A stretch of 64,000 nucleotides of DNA, from contig NZ_JAPIVT010000001.1 in assembly GCF_026239735.1 (NCBI RefSeq), forward strand, positions 620,001 through 684,000, given 5' to 3'. The stretch comes from Pedobacter sp. MC2016-05. Its GTDB lineage: Bacteria; Bacteroidota; Bacteroidia; Sphingobacteriales; Sphingobacteriaceae. The notes beneath the pieces were generated by a model. It saw only the letters and a list, made by a program, of their open reading frames with translations. It was not told where the DNA came from and did no database searches. Both the position numbers and the translations under genes were made by a program. This document shows positions 27,661-36,526 of this stretch, in pieces. Within the stretch, counting starts at the first letter, position 1. Each line of letters starts with the position of its first letter.

Positions 27661-30018
27661 ATGCATACTGTTAATATATTAGAGGAATTATCTCTGGATT
27701 TAGAAAAAGAATCTCAGTCAGGACTTCATGGTCCAAGGGAGTTAATCAATGAGGGTGCTTATAGGCATTCCAAAAGCATAATGCATTATGCGCCATCTGT
27801 GTTCTTTGAATATCAGCATGATGAAGAGGGTAATATTACGCTCCGATATTTAAGTCCAGAGATTAGTAATCTATTTTCAGTACACACTGATTCATCTCAG
27901 CTAAATCATTTTTACAAGAGATTGAAACAGCTCACATTGCTTTATCAACAGCAACAATCAAAGCAGGGGCTCCCCTATATTGAGTCGCAATACCCTTTGA
28001 ATGACGGAACCATGCTGTACTATAATATAGGAATAGCAAATGCAATTGATCCTCTCGATGGTCAACAGGTATTTCTGGGCTACATAGCGGATATTAGCAA
28101 ACAAAGAATATCAGAAAAAGCCCAAGTTGATACCAATATTAAATATCGGGATACTGTTGCCACTATGGGTTTAGGGTTAATGGAACTTGATAGTAATAAC
28201 GAGTTATTATATGTAAACAGGAGTCTCGGGAATCTGGTAGGATATGAGCCCAACGCCATGAAGGGCAAGCACGTGACTGATTTCTTTGGAGAGGAATATC
28301 TATCTGCACATTACTTAGAGGGCAAAGAAAGACCCCTGAATAATTTTCAACTTGAATTTAAGGATAGGGGAGGAAATAAAAAATGGTGCGTTGTCAATCA
28401 GACCATAAACTATAATACACAAAAAGAAATCATTGGTTATATCGCAATTATAATAGATATCACGGATCATAAAGTTGAACAGCATGAGTTAATAAATGCA
28501 AAGAAGGAAGCAGAGAGGTCCGCGAGCTCGAAGGAACTGTTTCTGGCAAATATGAGTCATGAAATTCGAACACCTATGAATGCAATTATGAGCATGGCCA
28601 ATGAACTATCTAAAACAGTTTTGACACCAGAACAGAAGTATTGTTTGCAAACGATCCAATCTGCATCAAAAAGTCTTCTTGTTATTATAGATGATATTTT
28701 AGATCTCTCAAAGATTGAAGCTGGACAATTAAATTTGGAATATATAGGATTCAGTTTGCAGGACTTACTTCATGAGGTGATGAAATTTGTAATGCATAAA
28801 GGTGAGAAAAAGGGACTTGCTATGATCTCCAAGGAAGTGGATCGAAATATTGCTGGCATTCTCATCGGCGATCCTTACAGGATAAATCAGGTTATTTTGA
28901 ACCTGTTGAGTAATGCAGTGAAATTTACTGAAAAAGGAAGTGTTAGTTTGGAAGCTCAGTTGTTGAGCGATGATGGCTCTCAGCAAGAAATTGAGGTGAT
29001 TGTGAGTGATACGGGGATTGGGATGGACCCTGCTTTTGTAGAACATCTGTTTGATAACTTTACCCAGGAATTTGAATCTGTATCCAGAAAATACGGAGGA
29101 ACGGGTCTTGGAATGAGTATATCAAAAAAATTGATTGGACAAATGGGCGGTCGTTTCAACGTAGAGAGCGAAAAAGGCATTGGCTCGACCATATCATTTA
29201 TACTCAAACTCGAAAAAGGATTGGAAAGTGATATTCGAAATGAAGTTCCTATATCAATCGATGAGGACTTGCTGCTTAATAGAAAAGTACTCATTGTTGA
29301 TGACAATGAGATGAATAGATTGGTGGCAGCAACCATTTTGTTAAATTATGGAGCCCAGGTGATGGCTGCGGAAAGCGGCGAATCAGCAATTGAGATGACC
29401 CAAGAAGGTAATTTTGACGTTATACTCATGGATATTCAAATGCCGGTATTAAACGGGTATGAAACAACCGGCAGACTGCGTAATTTAGGATATGCCGGAC
29501 CTATCATTGCCTTGACCGCGTCAGCAGTTAGTGGAGAGCGGGAGAAATGTCTGTCAGCAGGAATGGATGATTATATCACTAAACCCATTAAGGAAGATAC
29601 TTTTATCTTGTTGATCGATCAGTGGATAAAAGATAGGCCTTATTCTGTGGAACAGCCAATAATCGATCAGCCCTTGTATAGTTTAGAAGGGTTATTGGAG
29701 ATTAGTAAAGGGCGGCAGGACTTCGTTACTAAAATGATGGAGCTATTTTGCAAACAAATGCCGATTGCGACAAGCGATTTAGCGGAGGCGCTGGCCAGAA
29801 AGGACTTTGATAATTTATCTCAGATTGCACATAAGCTCAAGTCTACTATTGACAATCTTGGTATTATTACAATTCAGCGTACCATCAGAGATATAGAAAC
29901 CTTGAGCCATTCTGACATCCCATTAGAAGAGCTTTCTGCTTTGGTAAATCTTGTTATAGATACTGTCAATAAAGTGGTCATTGATTTAAACATGGAAATC
30001 AATAGGCGAACAGCCTAA
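27661..30018 (+). CDS. Hybrid sensor kinase: PAS-PAS-HisKA-HATPase-REC-HPT
   Basis: The 785-residue protein lacks membrane segments. An N-terminal PAS-like region (~40-150) is followed by a clear PAS unit (DTVATMGLGLMELDSNNELL, then GYIAIIIDITDHK). The HisKA box LANMSHEIRTPMNA contains His300, and GTGLGMSISKKLIGQMGG marks the ATPase. The receiver has VLIVDDNEMNRL, Asp591 in ILMDIQMPVLNG and KPI. The HPT has His724 in IAHKLKSTIDN. It can run a full His-Asp-His relay. It is transcribed divergently from the receiver-PGT unit, which suggests that the two kinases share a downstream pathway. No target is proven. Confidence 0.93.
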   Translation: MHTVNILEELSLDLEKESQSGLHGPRELINEGAYRHSKSIMHYAPSVFFEYQHDEEGNITLRYLSPEISNLFSVHTDSSQLNHFYKRLKQLTLLYQQQQSKQGLPYIESQYPLNDGTMLYYNIGIANAIDPLDGQQVFLGYIADISKQRISEKAQVDTNIKYRDTVATMGLGLMELDSNNELLYVNRSLGNLVGYEPNAMKGKHVTDFFGEEYLSAHYLEGKERPLNNFQLEFKDRGGNKKWCVVNQTINYNTQKEIIGYIAIIIDITDHKVEQHELINAKKEAERSASSKELFLANMSHEIRTPMNAIMSMANELSKTVLTPEQKYCLQTIQSASKSLLVIIDDILDLSKIEAGQLNLEYIGFSLQDLLHEVMKFVMHKGEKKGLAMISKEVDRNIAGILIGDPYRINQVILNLLSNAVKFTEKGSVSLEAQLLSDDGSQQEIEVIVSDTGIGMDPAFVEHLFDNFTQEFESVSRKYGGTGLGMSISKKLIGQMGGRFNVESEKGIGSTISFILKLEKGLESDIRNEVPISIDEDLLLNRKVLIVDDNEMNRLVAATILLNYGAQVMAAESGESAIEMTQEGNFDVILMDIQMPVLNGYETTGRLRNLGYAGPIIALTASAVSGEREKCLSAGMDDYITKPIKEDTFILLIDQWIKDRPYSVEQPIIDQPLYSLEGLLEISKGRQDFVTKMMELFCKQMPIATSDLAEALARKDFDNLSQIAHKLKSTIDNLGIITIQRTIRDIETLSHSDIPLEELSALVNLVIDTVNKVVIDLNMEINRRTA

Positions 30019-30430
30019 AAGGTCCCTAATGATAAAATATATTTTCTTTGATTATCGCATTAATTCGCATAGACATCTTCCTTTAGCGCCGGTAGAGGTA
30101 TAACTTAGGTTAAATCTAGAACCTAGAATCGAAGAAATTTATTTTAAGGATAAAAGGGCTATTATTTGTATAGCCGATTGTTTTCGCTCGGAAGGAACTT
30201 GTCATTTTTTTTTCTGGATGAAACTCCTTTTGATAAATATTGCTTACGCAGTAATCAATTCAAACTGATGGTATTTTGCCCTTATCTCATTTTTCTTCAT
30301 CACTGGTAAAACTAGTATTTAAGGGCTATTGTTAGCAGATCGCTATCGGAGTAATTTTATTGTTGTAAAAACATCACTTATTCTTCATCATTGAATTGCT
30401 GTTTGTCAACTTAATTTAGGCCGAAAGATC
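30019..30430. other. Intergenic leader region before the DUF1972-type glycosyltransferase
   Basis: No gene is seen in these 412 nt. The left part has a small hairpin, GGCTAT (30157-30162) with ATAGCC (30170-30175). The right part carries the GCCCTT...AAGGGCTATTGT leader element listed separately, about 100 nt before the next start codon. Confidence 0.6.
30278..30332 (+). promoter_or_regulatory. Leader element with GGGCTATTG core (copy upstream of 30431)
   Basis: CTAGTATTTAAGGGCTATTG and the following T (30312-30332) match 20 of 21 nt with the reverse complement of 58853-58873, upstream of rfbF. In both copies GCCCTT, complementary to AAGGGC, lies upstream (here at 30278-30283), so a long-loop stem can form. 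It has the same orientation as the downstream gene. Related GGGCTATTG hairpins precede the genes at 34015 and 61156. Confidence 0.55.
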
Positions 30431-31582
30431 ATGAAAATTGCCATTGTTGGAACAAAAGGGATTCCTGATCTTTGCCGGGGATTTGAGAAAGCAGCTCAGT
30501 TTATTGCTCTTGGGCTTGTGCAAAGTGGTCATGAGATACATGTATATTGTTCTCATAATCATTCCTTTCAGGGATCAAATTGGAAGGGGATCAAATTAAT
30601 CCATATTTATGATCCTGAATACAATTTGGGTGCCATCGGCAAATTACTATACGATTTGAACTGTTATAAAAATTTAAGACATCACCAATTTGACTTAATC
30701 ATGCAGTTTGGAGCCTCAAGTTCCATCTGGTCCTGGATGTTGCCCAAGCAGACCCTACTGGTTACAAATATCTATTCCTTAGAGTGGAAGCGGGGGCGTT
30801 ACGGTATTTTAATTTCAAAAATTCTTCAAATTGCGGAATGGTTGGCGGTGCGCTATAGTCATTCGCTGATTTCCGACTCGGTTTTTATAACCAAAAATTT
30901 GCAAGGCCGTTACAAAAGGGAAGTAACGCTCATTCCTCAGGGGATAGAGCCTTTCTCAGCAAGTACCGATGATAGTTTATCTGATCATCAGCTAATACCT
31001 TTCCATTATAATTTATATGTTGGAAGTTTAGATGCTGATTGTGATCTAGAGACCATATTAGATGGTGTGGTTTCCTCTGGCTCCAAGAAACCATTTGTCA
31101 TTGTCGGAAATTGCTCAGGAGAGTTTGCTGAGAATTTAAAACAAAAGTATAGTCATCATCGGCAAATTAAATTCTTAGGAAGTTTTTATGAACCAGAGAG
31201 GTTGAACCAACTCAGGTACTACTCGGATCTTTATTTTTGTGGTAACCGTAGTGACGGCTCAATGCATTTGCTATTAGAGGCTATGGCTGCAGGTTGCGCA
31301 ATCTGCGCACTTGATAACGAATCTAATCGTAGCATTCTTGGCGATGATGCGTTGTACTTTAGCTATTCGAGAGATGTTGCCGGACATCTTATTTCAGGAA
31401 AGGTTAAAAAGATAAATTACAAAGAGATGATCTTAAGAAATCTTGATAAAATTTATGAAAACCACAATTGGCCTACAGTGATCAACAAATATAGGCAGCA
31501 TTTTGCCTCTTTATTTCCTCTAGTTAAGTTTAAAGTTATTCATGAGGAAGTTTTACCATTATACCAGATAGATGAGTGTTAA
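30431..31582 (+). CDS. DUF1972/GT4 family glycosyltransferase
   Basis: The start MKIAIVGTKGIPDLCRGFEK is the DUF1972 (PF09314) signature seen in rhamnosyltransferase-like GT4 enzymes (usually 'VGTRGIPA.YGGFE'). The conserved glycines after IP are altered here (DLCRGFE). QFGASSSIWSW and TNIYSLEWKRGRYG are further family segments. The C-terminal GT-B half has YVGSLDADCDLETIL, FLGSFYEPERLNQL and SDGSMHLLLEAMAAGC with the E-x7-type motif. Length is normal. It overlaps the next gene by 11 nt. Its ~110-nt upstream leader carries the GGGCTATTG element. The donor sugar is unknown. Confidence 0.88.
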   Translation: MKIAIVGTKGIPDLCRGFEKAAQFIALGLVQSGHEIHVYCSHNHSFQGSNWKGIKLIHIYDPEYNLGAIGKLLYDLNCYKNLRHHQFDLIMQFGASSSIWSWMLPKQTLLVTNIYSLEWKRGRYGILISKILQIAEWLAVRYSHSLISDSVFITKNLQGRYKREVTLIPQGIEPFSASTDDSLSDHQLIPFHYNLYVGSLDADCDLETILDGVVSSGSKKPFVIVGNCSGEFAENLKQKYSHHRQIKFLGSFYEPERLNQLRYYSDLYFCGNRSDGSMHLLLEAMAAGCAICALDNESNRSILGDDALYFSYSRDVAGHLISGKVKKINYKEMILRNLDKIYENHNWPTVINKYRQHFASLFPLVKFKVIHEEVLPLYQIDEC

Positions 31583-32129
31583 TAGAAGTCATATCTTCCA
31601 GGACTGGAAGGTCAATCAAAATAACGTTAAGGGTAGGATTGTAATGGTCTGTTTTAGATGTGCAGCTTTAGTTTACCGTTATGATCTGTTAAAAATTGTT
31701 TTCTGCTGGTATATTTTGATTTACAAATTCATACTTGGTTGGATATTTAACATTGAAATTCATCCCAAGGCCATCATCGGCAGTAACTTCAAGCTGGAAA
31801 ATGGATTTGGTACTGTGATTGATAAGACGACTCGAATCGGTTCGAATTGTACAATAAGCCATTTAACAACGATAGGTTGCAAAGATCTGGAAGATGGCTC
31901 GACCCTAGTCTCTCCGGTGATTGGCAATCACGTCTATATTGGGGTGAATGCGATAATTATTGGGCCAGTGTACATCGGTAATCATGTTATCATTGGCGCG
32001 GGAGCAGTAGTAACCAAAAACGTAGATAGTTATAGTGTTATTGGGGGAAACCCCGCTGTAGTAATAAAAATGATCTACAAATATCCACTAGTTAAGACTT
32101 CGCTGGAATTGGAAGGAGTAGTGAAATAA
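31572..32129 (+). CDS. Serine-acetyltransferase-like hexapeptide acyltransferase
   Basis: The C-terminal ~110 residues form a CysE-type beta-helix: IHPKAIIGSNFKLENGFGTV, GSNCTISHLTTIGC, IGNHVYIGVNAIIIGPVYIG and GAGAVVTKNV, ending in SVIGGNPAVVIK. The N-terminal ~60 residues are hydrophobic (CWYILIYKFILGWIF) rather than the helical CysE N-domain, so it is an EPS-type acetyltransferase rather than a cysteine-biosynthesis enzyme. It overlaps the upstream glycosyltransferase by 11 nt and must be co-translated with it. It probably O-acetylates a sugar or lipid-linked intermediate. Confidence 0.85.
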   Translation: MSVNRSHIFQDWKVNQNNVKGRIVMVCFRCAALVYRYDLLKIVFCWYILIYKFILGWIFNIEIHPKAIIGSNFKLENGFGTVIDKTTRIGSNCTISHLTTIGCKDLEDGSTLVSPVIGNHVYIGVNAIIIGPVYIGNHVIIGAGAVVTKNVDSYSVIGGNPAVVIKMIYKYPLVKTSLELEGVVK

Positions 32130-32153
32130 AAGATAGGCCTTTAGACTAGTACT

Positions 32154-32975
32154 TCAGCCACCTTTTTTTGTCTCATCCAATTGTTGATAGAAATTGTCTG
32201 CAATTGGGAAGCTTACGGTGATCTTTGTGCCTTTATAGTTTTCAATAGTGAGCTGTCCATTGAGTCTTTTCACCCGAGAGTTCATATTTGATAAGCCCAT
32301 ACCAACCTTACTCTTGCCCACAGGATCAAATCCTTTTCCATTATCTTTGATAATAAGGGATATTGTTTCATCATTTATATTCAGTTCCATAGATACCTTG
32401 GTGGCCTTTGAATGTTTTAATGTGTTGTGACCAATCTCTTTTGCCAACAAATAGAAATTTCTTCTGCTTTCACTCCTTATTTTCAGAAATGGAATTAATT
32501 CTGGCATTTTTGACTTAAAAATGATAGCGGAATGTTTGAAAAGCTTTGATAATTGCTCCTCCATGTAAAATATAACGCTATCAAGTTGGTCATTTTCAGT
32601 GCTTGTTGTCCATATAATGTCATTTATCTTTAATGAAATTTCCTTTATCATCTCATTTAGTTCTTTAAATTCAACTATATCGGAATGTTTTTGCGTGGCT
32701 AATTCTGCAAATAATTTGATTGCGGACAATCCTGAACCCAGCTCGTCATGTAGTTCTGCACTGATCCTTTGTCTTTCTATTTTTATGGCTTGACTCTCCA
32801 GCAAATACTCATTTTTATACCTCAAGAAAAATTTATTTTTTCTAAAAATCACTATCGTTAATAACGGAAGGAAAATAATAAGAGAAAGGATGAACGGCCA
32901 GTGGTCGTATAATATACTAAAGTTTTCTGTGTCTAGGACAAAACCAACGCTATTTAATAATGCTAAAATGCTCAT
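32154..32975 (-). CDS. NarX/LiaS-type sensor histidine kinase
   Basis: One clear membrane helix (PFILSLIIFLPLLTIVIF) near residue 30, and possibly a second before it, anchor the protein. The HisKA_3 dimerisation box is RISAELHDELGSGLSA with the phospho-acceptor His76. The HATPase has DNGKGFDP and GMGLSNMNSRVKRLNG. There is no sizeable extracellular sensor domain, so input is probably through the membrane or a partner. It is transcribed away from the NarL-type regulator at 34015 across a 1-kb gap, and is the natural partner by type (HisKA_3 kinases pair with LuxR-type regulators). The partnership is inferred. Confidence 0.9.
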   Translation of the reverse strand: MSILALLNSVGFVLDTENFSILYDHWPFILSLIIFLPLLTIVIFRKNKFFLRYKNEYLLESQAIKIERQRISAELHDELGSGLSAIKLFAELATQKHSDIVEFKELNEMIKEISLKINDIIWTTSTENDQLDSVIFYMEEQLSKLFKHSAIIFKSKMPELIPFLKIRSESRRNFYLLAKEIGHNTLKHSKATKVSMELNINDETISLIIKDNGKGFDPVGKSKVGMGLSNMNSRVKRLNGQLTIENYKGTKITVSFPIADNFYQQLDETKKGG

Positions 32976-34014
32976 GTAAGTTGTAATATTAATAATACAA
33001 AAATGGATAAATTTGGTTATATTTTTTGTCGTATTCGCCTTTGTTTCATGTCGTATTATTTCAGTGCTTTCCGTTCAAATAATTCTATAATAGGTTGATT
33101 TAAAACTACATGCCTTTTTTTTGTCACTTTATTGATTACCCCTATCTTGCGGCCATTGAAGATTACAGTTAATAGAAGTATTTTTTTTCATATCACAGTT
33201 GTCACTTATTATAATAGTATTAAATATATGAGAATTAAGCAATATAGACACATTAAACAATTTAAGTATGAGCAAAAAACCGACAAAGTAAATTTTATTG
33301 ATAAATGTCAATTATTTTCCTTAAGGTAATCGTTCTTTATTTTTACCGTCAATGCAACTCGCTAATAAATAATGGAAAGCAATAACCCGAAGCGTTTGCT
33401 TACAAAACTGATGCCTGTTTCAAAAAAAAACAAATAATAAATGAATAGACAGGATATGTTCTCCAATTTTTTTAGGGTAGTAATTCAACTTGGCTGTTTT
33501 GGCAATAACAATTTCAGATATTTTTTGAAAGCCTAGGTGTCAAATGATCCGATTAAGTGATTATCCGATTGGATAATATAATTGATCAAATTTACATTAA
33601 GGTATTCTGTCTTATTGTTAGCATTTATTTCAATTTGTCCATTAGAAATAAAACGCCAAGGCGTGTAGGGAAATAACACCTGCTATTACTTTAGTTGATT
33701 TTTTTAACACAAAATGGCTCGTAAATTGTAGTATAAAACTTACTAAAGCCAAATAAACTGTGAAACTTAAAGACCTTGGGAATTTGAGCCCAAGTAAATA
33801 TTATCATTGATTGATCATTTATAAAGGATACGTGTGGCCCTAAGGGGCTATTGTTTCAAGACAAAGAAATCCATCAATTTACAAACGAAATAAATTTTTA
33901 ACCTCATACTAAAGGCTCTCATGAATGTCGAAAATCGAAAATACACAGGTAAGGTAAATATTATTCCTGCCTTTGTTCGTTTGAGGTTGTTGACCAATAA
34001 AAACAGATTTTAAT
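32976..34014. other. Long divergent gap (1039 nt) between kinase and regulator
   Basis: AT-rich and without a convincing gene. Two short frames overlap antiparallel near 33130-33330 but are low-complexity. The notable structure is a hairpin with the GGGGCTATTG core at 33835-33853, upstream of the regulator gene. A small ACGCC-AA-GGCGT palindrome lies near 33653. Confidence 0.5.
33835..33853 (+). promoter_or_regulatory. Leader hairpin with GGGGCTATTG core (upstream of narL-type regulator)
   Basis: TGGCCC (33835-33840) pairs with GGGCTA (33845-33850), with one G-U pair, around the loop TAAG; ATTG completes the core at 33844-33853. The hairpin at 61056 before wza has the same 4-nt-loop design (CCC-TTTG-GGGCTAT). 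It lies about 160 nt before the ATG and in the gene's orientation. Confidence 0.5.
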
Positions 34015-34665
34015 ATGATTACAATTTCTATTGTTGAAGACCACCCTTTGTATCGCGATTTGCTTGTCAGAGCAATTCAGGTCAACAAAATTTTTACTGT
34101 TAAAGGCGTTTACGCATCCGCTGAAGAAGCATTATCTAAAATACATTTAGATGAACCGGATATCGCTCTGGTAGATATAAAACTAGAGGATAAATCTGGG
34201 ATTGAATTTGTTAACCAGGCCAAGTCTAAGCTAAGTTACACTCAGTTTTTGATGTGTACCAGCTACCAAAACGATGAAAATATATTCAATGCATTACAAG
34301 CTGGTGCATCCGGATACATTTTAAAAGGATCAAGTATTCAGGAAATCTATTCTGCGATTACTGAGCTTTATGAAGGTGGAGCACCAATGAGCCCGTATAT
34401 TGCTAAAAAAGTAATTAGTTTGCTAAATGCTAAACACAGTAATCCTGACGCATTTGGACTATCAGAGCGGGAATTAGAAGTTCTTTCACTGCTGAGCAAG
34501 GGACTGCTCTACAAGGAGATATCTGATCAGCTCTGCATTAGTCCAAACACTGTTAAAAATCATTGTAAGAATATTTACAAACGTTTACATGTTCAAAATA
34601 AAGTAGAGGCGTTAAACAAATTCAATCAATACCGCGTAAATTCATCACTGCCGAGATTCAGTTAA
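34015..34665 (+). CDS. NarL/LuxR-family response regulator
   Basis: The receiver domain shows SIVEDHPLYRDLL, the phospho-acceptor Asp54 in IALVDIKLEDKSG, and GYILKGSS with the conserved lysine. The C-terminal LuxR-type helix-turn-helix is LSERELEVLSLLSKGLLYKE and SPNTVKNHCKNIYKRLHV. It is a DNA-binding transcription regulator activated by phosphorylation. The HisKA_3 kinase at 32154 is the likely partner. The initiating PGT gene lies 131 nt downstream on the same strand and is a plausible target or co-transcribed gene. Confidence 0.94.
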   Translation: MITISIVEDHPLYRDLLVRAIQVNKIFTVKGVYASAEEALSKIHLDEPDIALVDIKLEDKSGIEFVNQAKSKLSYTQFLMCTSYQNDENIFNALQAGASGYILKGSSIQEIYSAITELYEGGAPMSPYIAKKVISLLNAKHSNPDAFGLSERELEVLSLLSKGLLYKEISDQLCISPNTVKNHCKNIYKRLHVQNKVEALNKFNQYRVNSSLPRFS

Positions 34666-34796
34666 TTTGATTTTTCTGTTATGTAGTTGATCATCAAATG
34701 TCTAACGTTTGTTCTTCATCGAAAAATTCATAACTTTAAAAGACGTTATGTAAAACTAACCTTTATTTATTTAATATAAGTTAACGATTCCGTCAT

Positions 34797-36203
34797 ATGA
34801 AAAGCAGACATGCTTTAATCCTAATTACCTTTCTGGTGCTGTTGGATGCGCTTACAATCAATTGCTTATTTGCAGTCATTTACTTTCTGAGATTGTTAAA
34901 GTTTACATACCCCAGCGGGGGATTCAATTTATTGATTCTTATTAATATTTGTTATATGATCTCTGCATTGATTGCTAGATTATATACATTTTCAAATGTG
35001 CAAAATAGCGATACCAGGTACAAGAAAATAATATTAGCATTTTTTTTTCAAATTGTCATTTTTATTGTCGTCAGTAAACTATTCTCGTTTAAATTTTCTG
35101 TTACAGAGCCGTTATTCTATTTTTTTGCCTTAGAATTATTGTTGTTAATTTCCATTCGCTTGTTTGTAGACATTGCGGATCGTTATTTCCTGAAAATGGA
35201 TTTGCATAAACGAAAAATTGCTATCATCGGTGACGATGCGCTTGGCAATCGTTTAGAAAAGTTCTTTCTACAAAATCGACTTTCGATTAGTTTCGCAGGT
35301 TCATTCAGGGATTTAAATGAAGTTGAATTAGTTGATGAGCAACCTGTTGATAAATTGCATAGTTCAATTAAGTACGCGATAGAGCATGAGTTAGATGAGG
35401 TTTACTCGACGGTTTTTCCATCACAAAGCCGGGCGCTTGACCAGGTGTTAAAATTAGCTGAGCAACATTGCGTTCGTATCAGATTCGTAACCTCGTACCT
35501 ACAATATCAACGCGACCTGGAGGCTTTCAGTAAGGCAAACTATAAACTGAGTAGGTACTATGACGGTATCCCGATTCTTGTCAATAGGATGGAACCACTG
35601 ACGAAACTTCGAAATAGGATACTTAAGCGCGGCTTTGACATAATTTTTAGTCTATTGGTGATAGTGTTTCTGCTCTCTTGGCTTTTTCCCTTAATAGTAA
35701 TTCTGATATTATTAGAATCGAAAGGCAATCCCATTTTTAAGCAACTGCGCTCAGGAAAAGATAATGAATCTTTCTATTGCTTCAAATTCAGGAGCATGCG
35801 TCTTAATGAAGACAGCAATACCAGGCAAGCGAGTAAGGATGATCCAAGAGTAACCAAAATAGGATCTTTTATCCGTAAGACTAGTATCGATGAGTTACCT
35901 CAGTTTTTCAATGTGCTATTTGGACAAATGAGTGTTGTCGGACCAAGGCCTCATATGGTAAAGCACACTGAACAGTATCGTTACACGATCGATGGTTACA
36001 TGACGCGTCATTTCTTGAAACCAGGTATTACAGGACAGGCACAGGTAAACGGTTTCCGCGGTCAGACCAAGGAGGAATCACAAATGTTAGGGCGTGTAGC
36101 GCATGATATATCCTACATGGAGAGCTGGAGTTTGCTAAAAGATGTTAAAATTATATTTAAGACAATAACCAATGCAGTGAGTGGAGAGGAAAATGCCTTC
36201 TGA
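34797..36203 (+). CDS. WcaJ-like undecaprenyl-phosphate sugar phosphotransferase (paralogue)
   Basis: The N-terminus has several membrane helices, followed by a Rossmann-like segment (KIAIIGDDALGNRLEKFF). The catalytic domain is FKQLRSGKDNESF, CFKFRSMRLNEDSN, RVTKIGSFIRKTSIDELPQ, SVVGPRPHMVKHTEQY and FLKPGITGQAQVNGFRG. It parallels the protein at 17644 through almost the whole C-terminal half, including the ending GEENAF versus GEDNAY. It probably initiates the repeat unit of the EPS made by the wza-wzc-wzx block downstream. It follows the NarL-type regulator and could be under its control. Confidence 0.92.
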   Translation: MKSRHALILITFLVLLDALTINCLFAVIYFLRLLKFTYPSGGFNLLILINICYMISALIARLYTFSNVQNSDTRYKKIILAFFFQIVIFIVVSKLFSFKFSVTEPLFYFFALELLLLISIRLFVDIADRYFLKMDLHKRKIAIIGDDALGNRLEKFFLQNRLSISFAGSFRDLNEVELVDEQPVDKLHSSIKYAIEHELDEVYSTVFPSQSRALDQVLKLAEQHCVRIRFVTSYLQYQRDLEAFSKANYKLSRYYDGIPILVNRMEPLTKLRNRILKRGFDIIFSLLVIVFLLSWLFPLIVILILLESKGNPIFKQLRSGKDNESFYCFKFRSMRLNEDSNTRQASKDDPRVTKIGSFIRKTSIDELPQFFNVLFGQMSVVGPRPHMVKHTEQYRYTIDGYMTRHFLKPGITGQAQVNGFRGQTKEESQMLGRVAHDISYMESWSLLKDVKIIFKTITNAVSGEENAF

Positions 36204-36208
36204 TCTGA

Positions 36209-36449
36209 TTATTTATAACTAAGAACCCTGTGTTTAAGCATCAAGTATTTACATCGTATTGCTTTTTTGGAGGTTAATACTTCATCAGCATCAACTTTTA
36301 TATCCATCAGCTTCAAATTAGTTTTTAATCGATTGTTGATCAGAATTGTTGCGACAACTTTCAAGGGTTTCTGGATCTATTCTTAGGGCATCTTTTAACT
36401 CTTTGCTTGCAATACAAGCCGATATCAAATGTGTAAAAATCAGTATCAT
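36209..36449 (-). pseudogene. Possible frameshifted small gene of unknown function
   Basis: On the minus strand an ATG at 36449 opens a 43-codon frame (to 36318) reading ASKELKDALRIDPETLES. A second frame, displaced by +1 (36364-36209), continues with VVATILINNRLKTNLKLMD and VDADEVLTSKKAIRCKY. Joined by one frameshift they would give a protein of about 79 residues with normal composition. I do not recognise it. Two overlapping chance frames are an equally fair explanation. The remaining ~80 nt of this gap show nothing. Confidence 0.25.
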
Positions 36450-36526
36450 TCAATCGTGCAGACAAGGAATAAGATGGAATCAGTTGATTACCAGCCTTAG
36501 GGAGTAATAAAATTCCAACAAGTCAA

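Noticed and set aside
33129..33329. Two antiparallel frames of 60-65 codons in the kinase-regulator gap
   Set aside because: They lie on top of each other on opposite strands, are AT-driven and low in complexity, and show no motif or start signal.
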